Source: Hygrocybe punicea
Lineage: Eukaryota; Basidiomycota; Agaricomycetes; Agaricales; Hygrophoraceae
Length of the DNA: 64,000 nucleotides
Assembly: GCA_963556145.1 (NCBI GenBank)
Contig: OY744470.1
Coordinates: 868,001-932,000 of the forward strand
Reading direction: 5' to 3'
The notes below the pieces were generated by a model. It made no database searches. It worked only from the letters and a program-made list of their open reading frames with translations, and was not told where the DNA came from. The position numbers and the translations under genes are program-made. Numbering within the stretch: position 1 is the first letter of the stretch; each line of letters starts with the position of its first letter. Of the stretch, positions 21,566-33,429 are shown piece by piece.

Positions 21566-22558
21566 CTACTCTTCGTCTAAATCATCTTTAGCATCCTTAA
21601 TACAAAGTTCCGCCATGAGCCTCATTCCGACATCCTGTATAAATAACTCAAGACTGTTCACTGCCGCTTCTCCGCTGATGACTTCCAACATTTTCTTTTT
21701 ACATCCAGCGCTCATCTCCCCAAACTCTAAGCCCTTGAAGACTGCCAGGGCTTCTCGCCAAGTTTGTGGATTCCGACCATCAAGCAAGAATCGTCCAATC
21801 CCGTTCCACCATACAGTTTGCCAATCTTCGTCACAAAGTTGCTGATTTTGACATTCGGGGGTGTGATCTACAGGTGGGGGTTCAGAAGCAATGATTCGTC
21901 GATGTTCTTCTATGGTTTCCTTTGTTTGCATGAGTGTAACGAAAGCTGCAGGTGGTATCATTGATATGTGATTAGTGTTTAGCTCATAGAGTGGTGTCTT
22001 GGTGAGCGCTCGGAAGGCTGGGAGAAACAGGGTAGTAACGCCAAACTTATGAGAGAGATGGAGCAACTGGGCTGGATGGAATGCAAAACGTCGCTCATGA
22101 ATGTGATGGATGGCAAAGTTTCGGGTGGACTGTGATTGGTAGAGCTGGCTGAGCTCGAGGAGCCCAATGAGCATCTCATTTGGGTACGGGGGTGGTCTCC
22201 ACCTGAAAGGTATGTGAATTTCACTCTCGTCAATAATGTGTAGATGTAGCAAACCTTCCATAAACAATATTAAGGAACTCGTCGAAGATTGACATCTTCA
22301 CTTGAGGTAGAACAATGGGGTTTTGTACCGTCAACCCATCCAACTCTATCTGACCAGGCTGTCGAGAACTGAACATGTTTTTGAAGGTGTGCGAAACACC
22401 TGAAAGCGTGCTGCTATGGAGTTTGTACAAAAAATTCTCAACCTGGGAGGGGAGAAATTCAGAAGATTTAGAGTCATTGATGGTGAAAATATACCAACAA
22501 GAAATATATGTGTCCCATCGTTTAGCCAGAATTTTGGATGTTGCATAGGTTGGGTCAT
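21566..22558 (-). CDS. BTB/POZ domain protein, cargo of transposon 2 (294 aa)
   Basis: Three exons (22558-22499, 22442-22255, 22202-21566) give 885 nt with no frame break. The protein begins MTQPMQHPKFWLNDGTHIFLVENFLYKL, the typical agaricomycete BTB opening, in which a W-Y/N-DGT segment leads into beta-strands. It continues HSSTLSGVSHTFKNMF..ELDG..NPIVLPQVKMSIFDEFLNIVYG, the rest of the BTB fold. A helical C-terminal region follows (QLYQSQSTRNFAIHHI..LLHLSHKFGVTTLFLPAFRAL). Such proteins are greatly expanded in mushrooms; partners and role are mostly unknown, though BTB folds mediate dimerisation or Cullin-3 binding. Its ATG is only about 30 bp from the first ATG of the divergent integrase frame. 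Confidence 0.8.
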
Positions 22559-22587
22559 GGTGCTGGTCGGAACTACAACTGTGGTAC

Positions 22588-24633
22588 GTGACCTGCAAGT
22601 TGATGTCTACCTGGCGTGAGCAAAATCTACCGTCCACTTTCCCTCCCCTCCCTCCACGAACTGGTCAGGGATGGCCTTCAAAATACCTTTCAGCCCATGA
22701 AATAATCAGCAATGTCTATAACCACGCTGTTCGAGTACTCAATCAGGATGATTGCGAAAGTTCCCAAATTGCATTCCACATAAACGCAATCTCATCGGAT
22801 GCTCTTCCACTGTTAGAAGCATTGGAAACTGAAGGAGGGTCAATAGCAGGTCAATTACCTGTTGAGTGGCTTCATACCTGTGCAATGGTCCTTGGGTGGG
22901 CGGCACTGGGCCTGCAATCATACAAGGAGGAAGCTCGACAAACGTATGTGCCCTATCATCAGCCTTTGAGCGCACTGGTAGTTCACTGATTCCATTTACT
23001 AGCGATGGCACAAAATTTGCTATTCCAAAACCTGTAACCATAGAACAAACAGGGCGTCCTGGACGTCCTCAAAAGAATATCAACTTAGCGTACCTTCGCG
23101 AAGCAACCACAAATCAGCGCCAAATCAAGCTATCGGAGCTTGCAGACACACTAGGAGTCCACCAGACGACATTGTATCGCTATATGAAAGAACATGGTGT
23201 TGTACGGGAGTACTCAGCGTTATCCAATCATGACCTCGACATTCTCATCAAAATCTTCAAACACCGGAAACCAGATTCTGGGCTGCGCTATGCTGTTGGT
23301 TTCCTTCGTTCTCATGGCTTTCGAGTTCAGCGCCGTCGTGTAATGCTTTCATTAAGGCGGGTTGATGCTGTGGGTAGTCGTTTGAGAGATCAAAAGGTTA
23401 TCAAAAGGAAAGAATACCACGTTGAGCGACCAAACTCACTTTGGCACGTTGATGGACACCACAAACTGATTCGGTGGGGCATTGTTATCCATGGGATAGT
23501 GGATGGGTTTGATCATACGGTTCGTGTCCTGATTTTGATGTGGAACTACTAATCAGATGGTGTAGTAGGTCACTGCACTTCGGGCCAGTGCCAATAATCA
23601 GGCTGCAACAGTATTAGACGTCTTCTTGGAGGCCGTAAAGGCATATGGAATGCCTTCTCGTATGCGTGGAGATCGTGGTGGTGAGAATATGGAAGTAGCA
23701 ATATATATGGTCATGTATAAGGGCCCAAATCGTGCGTCGTTCATGTGGGGTTCGTGAGTGTTCATTCCCATTCCTGCCGGTCAAGAATAGACTCACTTTA
23801 AGCAGATCCACCCGTAACACACGTATTGAGCGGCTCTGGGTTGAAGTCGGGACTCAATTTGCTCACTTTTGGAGGGCTTTCTTCAGTCGTTTGGAGAGGA
23901 TCCACTATCTTGATGTCCACAAACCTAGCCATCTCTGGCTCTTGCACGTTCTTTTTCTCGATGCAATCAACAAAGAATGCAAGCAATTTCAAATAGAATG
24001 GAATTCTCACCCAATCTCCGGACCACGTACTAATGATAAGAGCCCCAATGTGCGTTCTTCACTTTTATACGCACATGTGGGTGCCTCACAAATACATCAC
24101 AGGATCTTCGTTTTTTAGGACAAACACAACTCGGTATCCACCACGATGAATGTGAAAGCATCCACCCCGACACAATCAATCGGTACTATGGTGTGCATGG
24201 ACGGCCACGGCCAACTCAGGAGGGCCAAACTGGTGCTGGACACTCAGACAATGAGTCTGATGATTCTGACTCAGACAGTGAAGCCCATTCTCCTGTGGAC
24301 CTTGCTGAGCGCATTGCAGATCATCAACGACTAAATGTCCGACACGATGCTGTGGATCCCCCTCTGCACTGATGCCCATTCCAGGATGGTGCACAAGAAA
24401 ACCAGTTCCGTCAAATCCTTGCTGAGGTTATTGATCGAGACATCATACCGACAGGATATGGCTTGCTTCAAACTGAGTGGGAAGATGACGAGTACCCTCT
24501 ATTTGAAGTAATTAAGATAGGGAGAAGGAGTAAAAAGGGTATACAAGTGGATCTATCAGACGCTGCATGGTGGCAGCGAGCAAAACTTTGGGTACAAGCG
24601 CTAGACATACTTTTACATTTTGAAAATTCGTAG
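22588..24633 (+). CDS. Integrase-core (rve-like DDE) transposase of transposon 2
   Basis: The exons are about 22588-22943, 23003-23519, 23569-23753, 23806-24049, 24103-~24339/24351 and 24385-24633, with GT-AG junctions keeping the frame. Helix-turn-helix part: RQIKLSELADTLGVHQTTLYRYMKEHG. Catalytic core: first Asp in SLWHVDGHHKLIRWG, second in RMRGDRGGENMEVA, and Glu in RNTRIERLW, with 34 residues between the second Asp and the Glu. Downstream comes a conserved C-terminal segment (LGIHHDECESIHPDTINRYYGV) with an acidic tail (SDNESDDSDSDSE). A stop in the last part is avoided by a 33- or 48-nt intron before 24385. The start is uncertain. All catalytic residues are present. Confidence 0.8.
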
Positions 24634-24716
24634 CTTTAAAAATCTATTAGCAATGTGAAACGTGACAGGGTTGAAAATTTATACTCACCATCACTCTCGA
24701 GTTGTCTTTTTGCCTA

Positions 24717-26356
24717 ATGTTGGTATACTGCCGCGGAGGGACAGATGGGGTTCAATGCGAGTGTGAGGCCTTCTCACTACCTGTCAATCCAGAACCTGGA
24801 CAGCTTGAACGCTGTGCAGAGTGTCGGCATGGCAGGAGTAAGCATCCAGACCACGAGGCTCTTGTCGATGGTCCTACAAAGCCGGAATCAGTTCGTGACA
24901 TTTTCAAAAAGATTACTCAAGAAGAACCGAAGTCTACTGCATCTGAGGCTCGTTCCGAGGTCTTGAAGGGTTTTCGTAAGACATCTGGTTCATCTTCTAG
25001 AAGCGTGTCAGGTTCAAAGGTAAAGTGTCAACATTTACCTCATAATGATCTAACAAAGTTTCAGGGGAAAGAAAAAGATATCTCGAAGACTTCAAAGTCG
25101 GGCACTAGCAAATGGGTTAAAGTCGCCTCGGTTGTAGTGCTTGTCTGTGGTCTTAATGTTAGTACTGTTTGATGTGATCTGGAGGGACACTTAACCTTTC
25201 ACTAGGCTGCTGGTGAATTAAAACGAAGCAAAGCTCCGGGAAAGCCTGAAATGTCTAGGTTGGAGGCCCGAGGCTGTGCTAAAGTTTCAGGCGACTACGA
25301 TGAGGATATTGTATTTAATCCAAGCTGGACTCACGAAGAGGTGGACTCTTTCCTCCGAAATCTTCTGCCAATTCCTTTCCAGTATGTCGATAGTATTCCA
25401 ACCTCTACTCGAACTCGTGGGCCCAAGTCAACATGGGTTTTACTGTTCAAGGAGAATAAGACGTTGTCAGTTGTTGCTAAGCAGGCCTCAGGGAAAGACC
25501 TACTACGGTACAAAGGAAGGGATAAATGTGGGCCTGAGGATTCCAAAATTTTCGTTGGTGAGAAACTTATATTCTATCCTGGTGACAATTTCAAAATGTT
25601 ATCCTAGCCCTGTGGGTGACTGTACCTGAGGAAGTGTACAATTCGTGGGCTGAAGGTTGCAGCAGCATGGACTCTGAGGCAGATAGTGATGGAGATGAGG
25701 CGAACGCAACGATCGCGAAGGGCAAGGGTGAATGATATCACATGCCCACTCCAAAATGCTCACGCTATTGTTTTCCTTCAAAGTTCACATATCTTCAAAG
25801 CGGCAACGCGAGGACTCTAATTCAGAGTCTGAGGACACTGTTGGCCAGAGGCCTATCCGGCATGTCAAAAGGAAGCTCAATACAGGTTTCGTCACCTCCT
25901 TTTTTCATATCAATATTGCTAACAATGGGCTGACTCGGACAGGCTTTGAAGCTTCAGCAACAGTGACGAATACAGATAGCACAGTTGGGACCTCGACAAC
26001 TGCCTGTATGTCTTCCTCTTATGTTATCTGGAATGATTCCTGATGAGAATTCGACAGTGTTTATTGCCTCTGATACTGAGGTCAACGTCTCGGCCATTTC
26101 ACATGCCCCTCCTGTCTCTCGATTCACACAAGCAACTGGCCTGGGCCCAGCCAAGCACTCAGCAATGGTACCAGCAGCTGCAGTTCAAAAACCTCGCCAG
26201 CCCGTCTCCCATGTCCCACAATTTGTCCCACCCAGCGAAGAAGCAAGCCTCCGAATGGGCAACAATTCCATCTACCGTGACATCTTTCCTGGAGATCCTG
26301 TTGTCAATCCCTGGTCACCCGACTACAAATTCCGTCACATTTCCATCAAATTCTGA
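24717..26356 (+). CDS. Unrecognised zinc-cluster protein, cargo of transposon 2
   Basis: From the ATG at 24717 the protein opens with a Cys/His cluster (VQCECEAFSLPVNPEPGQ, ERCAECRHGRSKH), likely zinc-binding. A Ser/Lys-rich stretch follows. After introns ending near 25063 and 25205, the globular region includes DIVFNPSWTHEEVDSFLRNL, TWVLLFKENKTLSVVAKQ and GKDLLRYKGRDKCG. Later exons add an acidic linker (MDSEADSDGDEAN), a basic NLS-like HVKRKLN and a Pro-rich tail ending YRDIFPGDPVVNPWSPDYKFRHISIKF. The family is not recognised. Its place between the TIRs and beside the integrase suggests an accessory DNA-binding role, but that is inference. Confidence 0.6.
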
Positions 26357-26679
26357 GCGTGCACCACAGATTAGACTTCTTATAGGACACTCGTTTACGC
26401 AATCCATTCATTCATTCTACTATTCCATCTCTTCTTCCGACGCACCCCTTTATTTCCTAGAAGCTTTTTCATTTATATTCTATCATCATTAAATAGTAAA
26501 ACATTCCTTTCATATACCCTCTCGTTCTAGAGTAGCTACACGAAAATTTTAATAGTACACATTCTATACGTCTGCTGGTCTGAGAAATCTGAGAAACGCT
26601 GCAGCTACTGACTTGTGCTTGTGCATCCTGCGGGATGCCTGAGCATCTCGCGCGAACTGCGGGTACTGCGGGTATCGTG

Positions 26680-27365
26680 GGAATAATAAAAGTTCATGTG
26701 AAACGCCATATCGGGTATGACGCTCCACGTGCACTTTTATTATTTGCGCGATAGAGGCTGCGCGATCGCGCGAATTGGAACTGCGCGGTTTCACAAAGTA
26801 CACGGACTTTGTTTTTTTGGCATTGCTGTGCGTCTGTGGGGCCATTTGGGGTGAATAGTACATTTAATTTATTTCTACCTGTATACTTAGAGTGTTTTAG
26901 TCAACTATTAGCTATATTTCAGCAAGCTTTGTGGGCACAAAGCAGCCTCGGTGAGCATGACCGCTAATTTTGGATTTCCTATTTTGGGCAAGCTTCGTGA
27001 TGTAGAGATTTGATTGCACGATCCGATCATTGGCCAGGCCATCACGATGACAACTCATATCAAATTTGATATCACATGATTGTTGCAACCAAAACAGGCA
27101 GCTTGTTGATTTCTTGCTCGGAGTTAGAGTCTGCTTCGTATTGCACAAAGCTTGCTGGAATATAGCTAATAGTTGACTAAAACACTCTAAGTATACAGGT
27201 AGAAATAAATTAAATGTATTATTCTCCCCAAATGGCCCCACAGACGCACAGCAATGCCAAAAAAACAAAGTCTGTGTACCTTGTGAAACCGCGCGGTTCC
27301 AATTCGCGCGATCGCGCAGCCTCTATCGCGCAAATAATAAAAGTGCACGTGGAACGTCATAGTCG
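26680..27365. repeat. Nested inverted repeat inside transposon 2
   Basis: Arms of about 228 bp (26709-26936 and 27140-27365) are near-perfect reverse complements around a spacer of about 200 bp. The outer tip motif GTATGACG.TCCACGTG.ACTTTTATTA also occurs at 21449-21480 and, inverted, at 26680-26705. Both arms carry the block CGCGCGATCGCGCAG. This looks like a non-autonomous element nested in transposon 2, or part of its subterminal structure. No target duplication was assigned. Confidence 0.65.
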
Positions 27366-27799
27366 GGAGGGTGGCCATCCTCGTTGTTGGCACTGTCGCA
27401 CTGCTGCTGCCTCTGCCTATGTCATGGTCCTTCCCATTCTCCACCTTATTGTTAATGCTGTTGTTCAGACCGTCCTCGCCTTCGTTCTCATGTCCTCGTT
27501 TGTCGTACTTGTTGTCCTCGCTTCGTTGGTTGTCCTCGCTTCGTTGGTTGTACTTTGCAATTTGCAGCCGGCTTCTACCGTACCAATTTAGGAAAGTCGG
27601 AGTTTTACGTGAAACTCACACGATTTTCAAACAGCAATGACACCATTAACAACAACCTGGATAACAGGGAGACGTGGACGGCTCACGAAGATGCGGACGG
27701 ACGAAGATGTAGATGACTCACGAAGATGCGGGTCACACGGTTGAAGACAATATCGACAAGGAAAAAAGGACAGTGCGACAGTGCCAACAACGAGGATGG

Positions 27800-28120
27800 C
27801 CGCCCTACCGACACCTCCCACACCGCAATCCACCTCGAAAATGCAGTAGCCATGTCTATTGACATGTGCCTGGCTTTGCGAGGTCATTGAATGGGCAGTG
27901 GGAGAGCGTCGGCAACATTGTGCAGGCCGAATCATTCTTACAGTTGGAGCCCTGCGTGCAAAACGCCTTGCCTCGCAAACAAAAATGTAATATTATGCGC
28001 CAGTAATGACATGGATATAGTTCATGTATATAGCTTCATCTACTCAAAATCTTTTAAGTCGCGGTCACTCCAAAATGCGGCCGCGGCCGCGGCAAATAAA
28101 TGTACAGTTTATACAGCATA
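27800..28120 (-). repeat. Right TIR of transposon 2
   Basis: Reverse complement of the left TIR. It ends ..TTTATACAGCATA at 28120, followed by GGTCAC. Confidence 0.85.
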
Positions 28121-28126
28121 GGTCAC

Positions 28127-28890
28127 CATCAGGGTGACGCACATTGCTTTAAGGCAACTTCATGGAGTATCACGGTCACGGTCGAACAATGATCCAAGAC
28201 TTTTGCATACACGAATACGCTGTCGGTTTGCGTGCTAGTACTCCGCTTTCATGATTGGCCACCAATTCCGAATATGGTAGGCTAAAGTCGGTCCAGTACA
28301 CATACGGGGACGGAAGAGGGACTTATTACACCCAAGATGGGAGCTGTCGATGATACCATTTGGTGGACCGTATAGCCTGCGTATAATGTTTTGGCAGTGG
28401 GCGTCGGATCTTCTAAGGTTAACATTTCTGTCAGGAATCTTGGGGAGCTCTATATACTATCATCCTCAGTCGTTTCGTATCTCTAGGATTGAGATTTCCT
28501 ATCCAAGCCCAAAGTTTACGGGAAGTAACCTGTATAGAATTATGTACCTACTTCGTAGTCCAACAGATCCATATCATTGCTGGTAGATTTGTAAGGCACA
28601 AGTATCATAATGTCGTCAAAGGTGCGGAGATGCCAACTTGAACTTCGGCTGGCCGATATTGAAATGACCAACAAACGCGCATAGCCGTAACGGAGTGGCA
28701 GTCACCGTCAGATAATGGGTGTTGGAACAGTCAGGCAAGGCTTATCAAAGTGCGAAATTCAAAACTGACCGGCTCTCATGCGTGAAGTCCTGTAGGCTAT
28801 GCAATCTACGATATATGTACTTCCAAATTGTCCACAACTAGCGGTAGCGGTCAGCTTCATTTTCCTTTGAGTCTTCCAGAAATGCGAACC
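28127..28890. other. Intergenic, right flank of transposon 2
   Basis: No gene, repeat or RNA was recognised. All frames are short. Confidence 0.4.
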
Positions 28891-28891
28891 T

Positions 28892-29500
28892 TCACTCGTA
28901 AGGGGAAAAGTCCAAGCGTATGGCATTTCCCCTTGCGGTTTTATGAAGATCATCGGAGTGGGCCGGCCGAGTCTGGGTGAAATAGGCCAGTAAGATCACG
29001 CCTCGTTGTGGCTCCCGCGTCTGTGGATCCCACACAAGGTTCTCATGGTCAATGTAACCCCTCTGGGTAGTACCGAAAGCATGAGGAGGGATATCGATAG
29101 TAGGCATTAAAATTATCGCGCCTGCGGGAAGCAGCACGTTGTTAGCATTTCCAGAACGATAACTGGTGGCCGTCGCCGTCACCTTGCACCATTTGGATCA
29201 GCGATTTCGTCACGTCAGATTTATAGTAAAGATTTCGACCTTGCGGGAGGTTCAACGGGACGATCATGCACATCTCTCGCAAAAAATTTCGACCGCCTTT
29301 GGGTTTTTTGAGCTCCTCTTTCAGGTATGTGTCCGCTGCTTCATACGTTGTTGGAATGAGCTGCATACCTGGCATTTGCTCTAGAGTATGTTCCACAGCC
29401 CTTTTACCGAAATCAGGACCCAGCATGCTGCTTGCCTGCGGTGACAGGATCTGGCCCATAGTATACCAGGTTATCTCCGCAGAAGTCTCTATTGCATGTA
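28892..29500 (-). CDS. Unrecognised protein
   Basis: Two good minus-strand frames adjoin. The first (29459 to about 29150) contains GKRAVEHTLEQMPGMQLIPTT and AADTYLKEELKKPKGGRNF. The second (about 29180 to the stop at 28892) contains YRSGNANNVLLPAGAIILMP and DHENLVWDPQTREPQRG, ending LDFSPYE. They lie in different frames and overlap around 29140-29180, where only a very short GT-AG interval (20 nt) fits, so either a frameshift exists or the exon boundary is elsewhere. The region upstream of 29500 holds no clear 5' exon. The product is not recognised. Confidence 0.4.
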
Positions 29501-29897
29501 AGTGATGTCAAGAGTTGATCTAACAGTTCGGTGCGCAGAACTTACGGGAGTCATGGTTTTACTGGTGAAAAAAGAATACGTGACAAAGCCTACTTCTCTG
29601 ATTCCCTCTAGCCACACCCGTATGTGTACCCCGAGCATCTCGACGCCTTGCCGTGCCTTCATTCAAAGCTGCAATCGCAGTGACTACGGTCAATGTCTTG
29701 AACATGGATGCTATTTTCTTGATAATGGCATTGGTCCTGTCGATGTTTGCCTGGCTAGTATGTCACAGACTGTACGACGTGGTGAGTTGGAACAATCAAT
29801 TGTCGGCGACCGTCCGACTTTTTATGACCGAGGGTTAAACAGTTGTAAATAACGCCAAATTATAAATCACATGATTGTTCATCGATCATCGTCAACC

Positions 29898-30615
29898 ATG
29901 CCCTTCAAGTTGCCACTCCCAAACCCGCCTGCAGTCAACACCCCGCTCCCTCCCCAGCCGCAAAACCCCGCTACTCTTGTGGATATATCAAATGCGATCG
30001 CACACAGCAAACAAGTACTCGTCAGTCATGGTATGATAGGCGTCCTTTTTCATGACTCGCTTCTCATTGTCTCCAGAGGCAGGCGTGGCCACTAAGGATC
30101 AAGTCGGAGCGGGAGCTGTTTATCAAGCTGCCCTTATTGCACAGAATGCTGGTGGCGGTATGATGTCCCCGTGCACCTTAATTGACCATCTGTCGTCAGC
30201 TGTTGCGCCGCCGTGGTTTGCACCAGCCCTAGCTGCAGGCTTGGCTCCATTGACACGCGTTGCTCACATTGTAAGTTGAATGTTACCCGCTGTATTATAT
30301 GTCTATAGTGTTAAGACTAGACACACAACCTTCTCGCTGGTGATGGGCGTGCCCGCCCTTTCGAGATCGTTCCATTTCTCGATGGAACATTGCCGACAGA
30401 CCCTCAGGTGTGTCCTGTTCTCCTTACATGTTCATCTAATAATTCTGTGTCATCAGCACAACCTGCCCCCCCTTGTAGATGCTGGAGTTATCAATGCATT
30501 GACTGGGCCACAGGCCACCACATATCTTGTAGGCTATGGACGACCAGTTCCTAATCTTCTTTCTACTCGCCGAAAAGCCGTTCGTATTGCGGTTGGCTGT
30601 ACTGCGGAAATGTGA
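29898..30615 (+). CDS. Unrecognised 190-aa protein
   Basis: Four exons (29898-30030, 30077-30270, 30321-30407, 30457-30615) sum to 573 nt with GT-AG introns of 46-50 nt and no frame break. The Pro-rich start MPFKLPLPNPPAVNTPLPPQ leads to an Ala/Gly-rich middle (QVGAGAVYQAALIAQNAGGG), then HNLLAGDGRARPFEIVPFLDG and a C-terminus with GVINALTGPQATTYLVGYGR. An in-frame ATG nine codons upstream (29871) is an alternative start. No family is recognised. No signal peptide or membrane segment is evident. Confidence 0.6.
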
Positions 30616-30840
30616 TGTTTTAGTTCTGGAACGTCAAACTCGAAGTACATTTCCCCCATAGGTCAACCCGACGTCAGAATCTGTGTCCAGAGGTGCGGAC
30701 AAGCTTTACTGCGCTCCACATCCGCTCAATACCTTTTGCGAGATTCAGAATCTGTATGTTCCATTCGGATTCTGTGAATTTGTTACAAGTGTAGGATAGA
30801 CTAAGAAATTGAAAGATAGACAATCCTTCCGAACCATTTT

Positions 30841-32827
30841 TCACACAACAGACCAGATTAAGTGGTTCATGAAATCATTCAGCATCATGTGGTCCGGATC
30901 GAATTTCTCTGCAATCTTCTTGAACGAAGAAATACTCGCGAAAAACTCAGGATCGTGATCCTTGTACTGAAGCGCTGTGAACGATGGCGTCATATATTCA
31001 CCCCAATGGAGGCGTCCCTGTATAGTGACAGTCAAGACCAGAAAGTGCATGGTCAACCAGCTCGTATCGTACCTGGAACTCTTGGATACTCTGCTCCTGA
31101 ACGGGCCCTACCACCTCGCCGAAAGCCTGGATGGATTTGTAGAAGGCAAATAGCGAGAGGAAGGAAAGGTAACACCTCCCAGGCGACGTCAATGGGTCTG
31201 GGCTATATGACATCGAGAGATTGGCGGCGATTCCAGATGTGAATCGAGCCGATAAAAATCCCAGGTGAGCTTTCGAAAAGTCTTTTTGGCGCAGTTTATC
31301 AAAGTAACTGATTGTGGAGTCGATGGCAGCAATATACTTCGACATCGGATACGAGATCTGTTTGGGGCTTCAGGTATGATTGGAGATCTAGAATAGGGAC
31401 GAGATACAACGCACTTCAAAGCTCATCGCGGGCAACTGTGCTGCGAAACCTGTGTGCTTGGTGAGAAAGGTGGAAACTCTGGCCAATCGATTGAATCTGA
31501 CCAATATCATAAATTTCATGGTACTTTCCAATCTTAGGCTCTCCATGACTTTGCGTATCCAAGGCGATATTGATAACCTGCAATGCGTGGTCAGCATCCA
31601 GACAGTCCTGAAATATCACGATTACCAACAAACGGAACGAGCAACGGGAATGACTTGCAGAGAAGGGCGAGTGTCGTTCCAAGCGCCCAAATCAAATTAT
31701 CTTCCAGGTTGTTCACATCCATAGCATCGAGAACCGATTTGAGAGCAGGTAGACGCTGGATAAGGGTTGCCCATAGGCTCGAAGTACTGTGACCATTGTC
31801 CTTCGGTGGTGTGGTGGTTACCTCACGCCGAGTGATGAGGGCTTGCTGAGTATAAGGATTTAACAAGACCTCGGCGTTGCGGTACTTCAGAAGATCTCCA
31901 TTTGGGCCTTGCTCTAGTAGTTGCTTCGCCTTGGACCATTCCACGAGCTCACGCGTTTCCTCAAGCCAGTAGAAGGGCACACTTTCAATCGTGACAGAGT
32001 AAACGACGCCAAATGCACAGAGGCCTACTATCACGGCATTGAAGGTCTTATCATCCTGGATCAGGATAGCAGGTCCGGAATGCAGAGCGGGATCTGTCAT
32101 GCCCTTGGAAGGTTCGATGCGGTAGATCATCGGCGAGCCATTTGATTCGAACTTGGCACTAACGAGAGTCACGCCACGAATCATGCCAGAGAGAGGTGGG
32201 ATTGTGAGCCCACTTCCGTGGACTCCAGTTGAGGTACTACCGAGAATATGGAGACCTGTTCACAGGAAGGGAAACAGAAATATTGTCGGCGGGCGGTGTG
32301 ATTCTTTCGCGATATAAACTGACCATTGTAACCTCCCATATTCATGAGCCCTCTGCCGTCCTTCTCCAGCGCAACAACAACATCTTTCCACGTCGATCCA
32401 CAGAGAACGTCATAATACACAGACGCGGCGGAAGGATCCTTGAGAGTAGCAGTAGGTGTTCTTTGAATGCCGACAAGCTTGTCGGTATTAACCAGAATGC
32501 CAGGTGTCACACAAGCGGCCCTTTGCGGGACCAGAATACACAGCATCAAGCAGTGCTTACGTCGACAAGACGCAGGGTCACTTACGACCAAGCGTGAAAA
32601 GCACCAACGGCTCTCACAATTTGTTTCTCTCGCTTTGCCTTCACCATGACGTCCAAGAGGGCTTCAAGACTGTCAGGCTTCTCGACAATGCATTGGAATG
32701 ATATATTTCCGAGAAAGTTGTGAACAGTGACTTGCTCGCGTATCTGCAAGTCGTGCAGGACCTCGTGTGTACCCACATAGCCACGAATATGCTCGGCTGC
32801 AGAGAATTGGAGCAAGAAAACGCTCAT
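30841..32827 (-). CDS. FAD-linked sugar-lactone oxidase-like protein (VAO/PCMH family)
   Basis: Minus-strand exons give a VAO-type flavoprotein. The N-terminal FAD-binding part includes CIVEKPDSLEALLDVMVKAKRE and VRAVGAFHAWS (the first FAD-loop position), then LNMGGYN and TSTGVHGSGLTIPPLSGMI (the second FAD-binding stretch). A C-terminal aldonolactone-oxidase-like region extends to ..KFDPDHMMLNDFMNHLIW at the stop (30841). The architecture resembles D-arabinono-1,4-lactone or L-gulonolactone oxidases, which make ascorbate-type products with O2. The canonical covalent-flavin His motif could not be confirmed. About six short introns interrupt it; the start MSVFLLQF is the first ATG of exon 1. 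The substrate cannot be fixed. Confidence 0.75.
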
Positions 32828-33420
32828 AAGCCATCGAAGATCATGTAACAGGAAAGTAAGAGATTCTCACCGATTCTTTTAGCATGGAGTACGATAACTT
32901 CATTCAACATCAGGGCGTCGAACTCGATGATGCGGCAAGGACCATGATTGCCGGTTTCGAGAACGTTGTGTATGTAGTCGTGGAGGGCAGATCCGAGCAT
33001 GAGTCTCGAGGGCGACCCAGTGGCATCAACAATTTAATGGCAGCTGCGAAGATCGGAGGCAGGGAATGATTTATTTAATTATTTAATTATTTACAATAAT
33101 ATTAGGCGGTTGGACGCGGTCAGTCTCTGCTGACAACTGTGCCTCGTGAACCTCTATTCAGCAGCTTCTCGCTGCTACAGTACCCCCCTTAAATCCCGAT
33201 GCTGCGAGAGGATTGGATTGTGAGTCTTGAGGCTTTGAGGTCTTGAGGAAGACTGATAATCATCACGGCGCGGTCAATGAAGACCGAGTCCTGAAAATAA
33301 GATCTAGATGGCTGTGCCTATCTGATAGCATCGCACTTATATAGGACGGTGATCTGATTTCCGTCCTCCACCGTGAACCAATGGACACATTGGTACGGCG
33401 CTGTCCATTCCCCAGCTATA
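32828..33420. other. Intergenic between divergent genes
   Basis: It contains an A/T-rich TTTATTTAATTATTTAATTATT tract (33068-33090) and a TATATA motif near 33337 that may serve the LGFP-repeat gene. No gene was recognised. Confidence 0.4.
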
Positions 33421-33429
33421 TCTTGCGCT

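Larger units (their letters stand above)
21128..28120. mobile_element. Integrase-type DNA transposon 2 with BTB and zinc-protein cargo (6,993 bp)
   Basis: Bases 21128-~21448 and ~27800-28120 are long inverted repeats whose tips read TATGCTGTATAAACTGTACA inward. The identical hexamer GGTCAC directly flanks both ends (21122-21127 and 28121-28126), a 6-bp target duplication. Inside are a retroviral/IS3-like (rve) DDE integrase gene, a BTB gene transcribed divergently from it, and a zinc-cluster gene. The integrase-core transposase, TIRs and 6-bp duplication fit the eukaryotic IS3EU-type group best, but that name is from memory and not proven here. Confidence 0.85.

Noticed and set aside
26564..26863. 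Paired frames MYYSPQMAPQTHSNAKKTK.. at 26564-26863 (-) and 27214-27591 (+)
   Set aside because: They are translations of the two arms of the nested inverted repeat, not genes.
29653..29838. Plus-strand 61-codon hydrophobic frame (..AIFLIMALVLSMFAWLVC..)
   Set aside because: It could be a single-pass membrane peptide, but there is no promoter, splice support or homology, and it is too short to claim.
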